Part shown: piece after piece, positions 61,048 through 64,000 of the stretch
Layout: every line of letters starts with the position of its first letter
How positions within the stretch are numbered: position 1 is the stretch's first letter
Assembly: GCA_035610365.1 (NCBI GenBank)
Contig: CM069433.1
Span: 54,612,487 to 54,676,486, forward strand
DNA from: Aquatica leii
Lineage: Eukaryota; Arthropoda; Insecta; Coleoptera; Lampyridae
Reading direction: 5' to 3'
DNA: 64,000 nt
Program-made: the position numbers and the translations under genes
The notes under the pieces: generated by a model
Told to the model about the DNA's origin: nothing
The model's input: the letters and a program-made list of their open reading frames with translations, nothing else
The model's database searches: none

Positions 61048-61450
61048 TTAGTAGCGATGGAGCGGTGGTCCAAGCAAGAACAGTCATTCGCCGTAAAAGC
61101 ATTTTATCAAAACAGTAGTTATGCAGCTGCGCAACGCCGTTTCCGGACATTCTTCATTCCTCGCGTTTGTCGACATGGACTAAAGAATAACACTTTATTT
61201 TAACAAGATGGAGCCACAAGCTACATAGCCCGTGTGAGCATGAATGTCCTTAATAAAGTTTTCCCAAATGGGGTGATATCCCGGAACTGAGCGCCTACTT
61301 AAAGAGCAAAGTTTTCCAAGAACGGCCTCGTACTCTTAAAGAACTGAAGGTGAGAATCGGTCAGGAAATCCATCATTAGATGCTCCGTGATGTAATGTCC
61401 AATTTTAGATATCGCCTTCAACGATGCATCGATCGAGAATCGATATCTTA
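61048..61450 (+). pseudogene. DDE transposase (DUF4817-type), internally deleted copy
   Basis: Mariner-related DNA transposon transposase. ATG near 61054 opens MERWSKQEQSFAVKAFYQNS followed by SYAAAQRRFRTFF, the N-terminal helix-turn-helix of this insect family. This jumps directly to HGLKNNTLF, a stop, then QDGATSYIARVSMNVLNKVF, the block with the second catalytic Asp (LYFQQDGAPxH). It continues in other frames as YLKSKVFQERPRT, EIHH and FRYRLQRCIDRESIS, the C-terminal end. About half of the protein, including the first catalytic Asp region, is missing between the two parts. Stops and frameshifts are present. Confidence 0.75.
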
Positions 61451-61569
61451 ATAATTATAAAAGATCGGTCACGAATAGAGAAATAGGTCGCAAAGTTAAC
61501 GTGTCCCCATAGTTCGGTACATCTTGTTTTAAGAAATTATTTTTTGCACTCTTACTTCAACAAATTCAA

Positions 61570-61830
61570 CAGTTATTGGACGTTGATGTTGAACCGCGAC
61601 ATGAGTTTTGTGAGTGGTTGCAGCAACAAGAAGCTTTAGATCCTGAGTTTAGTGCCAAAATATTATTTTTACACGAGTGTTCTTTTACACGAAATGGAGT
61701 GCAGAATTTTCACAACAGGCATGTTTGGAATAAAGGAAACTTTCATGAAATTCAGCAAACTAACTTTCAGTGGCGGTTTTCTATTAATATATGGTCGGGT
61801 ATTTTAAGAAATAATTTAATTAGACTGTTT
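61570..61830 (+). pseudogene. DDE transposase (DUF4817-type), central catalytic fragment
   Basis: An open stretch reads VEPRHEFCEWLQQQEALDPE, then FSAKILFLHECSFTRNGVQN, and FQWRFSINIWSGILRNN. It matches the middle of the same transposase family, where the usual pattern is FCEW...ILFTDEASFTxxGxxNxHNxHxW...WSxNVWxGI. The catalytic Asp position (FTDE) reads LHEC here, so the residue is lost. This is exactly the portion missing from the copy just upstream, but it sits after the C-terminal end, so the order is scrambled: a separate fragment or a rearranged copy. Confidence 0.72.
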
Positions 61831-61899
61831 AGTATTCGAAAACTACAAAAATACTTTTTATTTATTTTATTTTTGCAGTGTTTTTCATTAATTTAAGTA

Positions 61900-63660
61900 T
61901 AACGTAATATTACCTACATTTAAACATCTGTAAACACGTTATCTTTTAGGTATTATTTGGTGTACTTGAAAAGAATACGCAGAATACCAACTTGATTTAA
62001 CCACAGTAATTTAACTACTATTCTGATAATATTATTTTGTATTTACTTTTATTTTTGACGTCAGCAAATTGCCGAGAAAAAATTTGCATTTCTTAGATCA
62101 GTTTATTTTTATTCGTGGTGTCAACAACCTTAGAAGACTTAATTAATGCAACAGGTCGGTAATTTACTATTTATTTTGTTAAAAAACTTACTTTTTTTTA
62201 ATGTTTTAATGGAACTTGTATTTTGACATTTTTTGCTTGTATTTATGCTATAATTCTAGCTGCTAAAATTAATCAGATACACCTTGTATTAATTAAATAA
62301 ATTGTTTAACTGCAAGCATTGAAACATACTAATATAGTTTTTGAAACAAAATATGATTCTTTTTGAAAAAGTATTTTCAATTTTAATTTAAAGAAAGTTT
62401 TTGTTTGTGGTAAATAGCCTATTTCAAACAAATGATTTCAAACTAAGAAACAAATATTTATTTGCTCGTATTTAAATATGTTTATTTATTCTAAATAATT
62501 TTTGTTTAAACAAAACAATCATTTTTCTCTGTGTACGTCTATTGCAGGACTAAGAAGACAAAAACTATTTTAGCCAAAGAAATAGAGCAAATTCGTGATT
62601 TGGAAACAATCATTGTGCGATAACGCAAAGTGTATTAAAAGTTACACTAACATTCGTTTTTATACAGTAAAATATTTTAAACAAAATGTTTGTTTAAATA
62701 TATGTTTTTATGTGTATTTAATTGTATAAGAAACAATAAAATACACATTTATGCAAGTATAAAGACGTCACTGGCGCTTAAAATGGTATGAATACAAAAG
62801 GAGAATAAATGAAAAAATATTTCCAGGGGCAGTTTGTAAATTAAACCGGTACGAAGGCGAAGTTCGAATCTTAGAATAAAAAAGATAATTAGAAGAAAAC
62901 GATTATATTAAAAGAGACAATTATTAATTACAACATAAAAAATACTTGAGTGAAATAATAATTTTTGGTTAATATAAAATCTCGTTTCCAGCCATTAAAA
63001 CTCACATTTATTGGATACATTTTGCTAGCTCTGAGATTTGCAGTTAATACAATAAACTATTCTAAATTTTAATTGAAGAACGACTCTAGTCTTTCTAAAA
63101 CAATTTCAAAATTGAATAGTTTTGGTCTGACTTTCACACAAAATAAAAATGCTTAATAAATCCATTTTATGTGATTCCACAGTTTATAGTACACATTAAA
63201 CTGTGAAAGCGTAAAAAGAAAAAGTGCTGAAATGTTTTAATTTTGTATGCGTTATTTATAAAGCAAATATATATAGTATTATTGTTTGATTGGAAACTTA
63301 TTAAAATTCTGATATGTTTTGAAATCAGTTTAAAATTGAAAAAAGTGAGTACTATTTTTCTTTAGATGTGCACGCTTATGTAAATGAATAAACAAATAAA
63401 ACAAAACCTGTTTACTGCAGTTTAAAAAAATGAGTCTATTTAGATACATTGGAAATTCCAGTATCATAAATAAACAATAATTTATATCTACTTCTTAAGG
63501 TCGGACAGTACCTGACCTCGAGCGTCACTAGCTTTATATGAGACAACACTAGACTTGCACAAACACGTTGGTTATTCCATGTTGTTAAGGACATATTAAA
63601 GAATTTAAAGATTAAATAAAATGGTAAGCAGTGTTAGTACTAAGTAAAGAATTAAATACT
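61900..63660. other. A+T-rich noncoding stretch
   Basis: No gene recognised. A word GATACACCTTG near 62.28 kb resembles the complement of ACCAGGTGCGAC near 60.95 kb and might mark the ends of the DDE element, but this is weak. Confidence 0.3.
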
Positions 63661-63663
63661 TAC

Positions 63664-63721
63664 CAGCTATTGTCGTTAACTGTAATGTTAATAATAATAG
63701 ACACACTAAAAACAGTTTCAT
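63664..63721 (-). CDS. Signal-peptide exon, best candidate for gene B exon 1
   Basis: ATG at 63721 on - opens MKLFLVCLLLLTLQLTTIA, a textbook signal peptide, then one base and a strong donor GTAAGTATT (phase 1). This is the phase required by gene B exon 2 at 49540, and the same layout as gene A exon 1. The joined product would be 384 residues (gene A: 383), with the mature chain starting near ERGVPC. It implies a first intron of about 14.1 kb swollen by mobile elements, against about 50 bp for every other intron of the pair. No other coding exon lies between. It could instead be the stranded first exon of a lost third paralogue. Confidence 0.55.
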
Positions 63722-63756
63722 TGTAAACTTGTATTTCCGCTAAATCTAACTACATT

Positions 63757-63764
63757 CCATATAA
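63757..63764 (-). promoter_or_regulatory. TATA-like element upstream of the signal-peptide exon
   Basis: CTTATATGG on -, about 40 bp upstream of the ATG at 63721, would place transcription start roughly 10 bp before the ATG. Only a sequence resemblance. Confidence 0.35.
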
Positions 63765-64000
63765 GGATGTTTGGTAGGAGATCGCCTGATAAATACATCA
63801 GCTTAGTACTTGTTTGTATTTAGTACGAACTGGTAATCATTATTTACTATACGTATATTTCAATGTTACGAAAGTCTATACTTGGCGGGTTTTGTAATCA
63901 ACGGTATCGTTTTTCGTAAAATATATACAACTTAAGACGTACTTTCCTAAATTAGTTTGTTAAACTTAATGAACCCGTTTTGAGTTTTTAAATGAAAGCA

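Noticed and set aside
62550-62633. Possible last exon after TCTATTGCAG, reading TKKTKTILAKEIEQIRDLET
   Set aside because: Short, coil-like and without upstream exon or family match; could be chance in A+T-rich DNA.

Overview
The window reads as insect nuclear DNA. It is strongly A+T-rich, host exons are separated by introns of about 47-52 bp, and the only convincing host genes encode arthropod CLIP-domain serine proteases. The transposon mix (Copia, Gypsy, BEL/Pao, Penelope-like, Crypton-type tyrosine recombinase, Tc1, hAT, MITEs) is also insect-like. A beetle is a reasonable guess, but the sequence does not prove the order. Most of the window is a graveyard of nested mobile elements in noncoding A+T-rich DNA.

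Left part (1-24 kb): a Tc1-type transposase relic (1-505); a Penelope-like (PLE) reverse transcriptase relic (about 1.02-2.06 kb); an old Copia element on + (about 2.2-5.7 kb); a better preserved Copia element on - with paired 186-bp LTRs and a 5-bp target duplication (6164-10506); a 2.94-kb terminal-inverted-repeat (TIR) element (13309-16252) with a hammerhead-core-containing fold-back inside it; a PLE GIY-YIG endonuclease piece with an inverted partner (17.4-18.25 kb); and a Crypton-like tyrosine recombinase gene whose 3' half is tandemly duplicated (18.9-20.7 kb).

Middle part (24-45 kb): small palindromes with CpG-rich loops; a hAT-type MITE with a perfect 8-bp target duplication (30504-30896); a Myb/SANT-like gene relic (31.6-32.4 kb); a TIR element holding a minisatellite (32.75-34.53 kb); the 3' part of a hAT transposase (35.58-36.56 kb); a Gypsy element with very short LTRs (36.71-41.13 kb); a second Tc1 relic of the same family as the first; and PLE remains (42.9-44.9 kb).

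Right part (45-64 kb): two tandem paralogous CLIP-domain genes on the - strand. Gene A (45745-47096) is complete in five exons but has lost the catalytic His and Ser, so it is a serine protease homologue. Gene B (exons 2-5 at 48290-49540) keeps the full catalytic triad. Its best-fitting signal-peptide exon lies 14 kb upstream (63664-63721); that would make a BEL/Pao element with apparently identical LTRs (50439-56963), a tRNA-derived SINE piece and a scrambled DDE transposase all lie in intron 1. An active protease beside a catalytically dead paralogue is the arrangement used in insect melanisation and Toll cascades, where SPHs act as cofactors. That role is inferred from the family, not shown here.

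No CRISPR, operon, rRNA or intact tRNA gene was seen. The most unusual items are the hammerhead fold-back within the 2.94-kb TIR element, the repeated palindrome architecture, and the split first exon of gene B.
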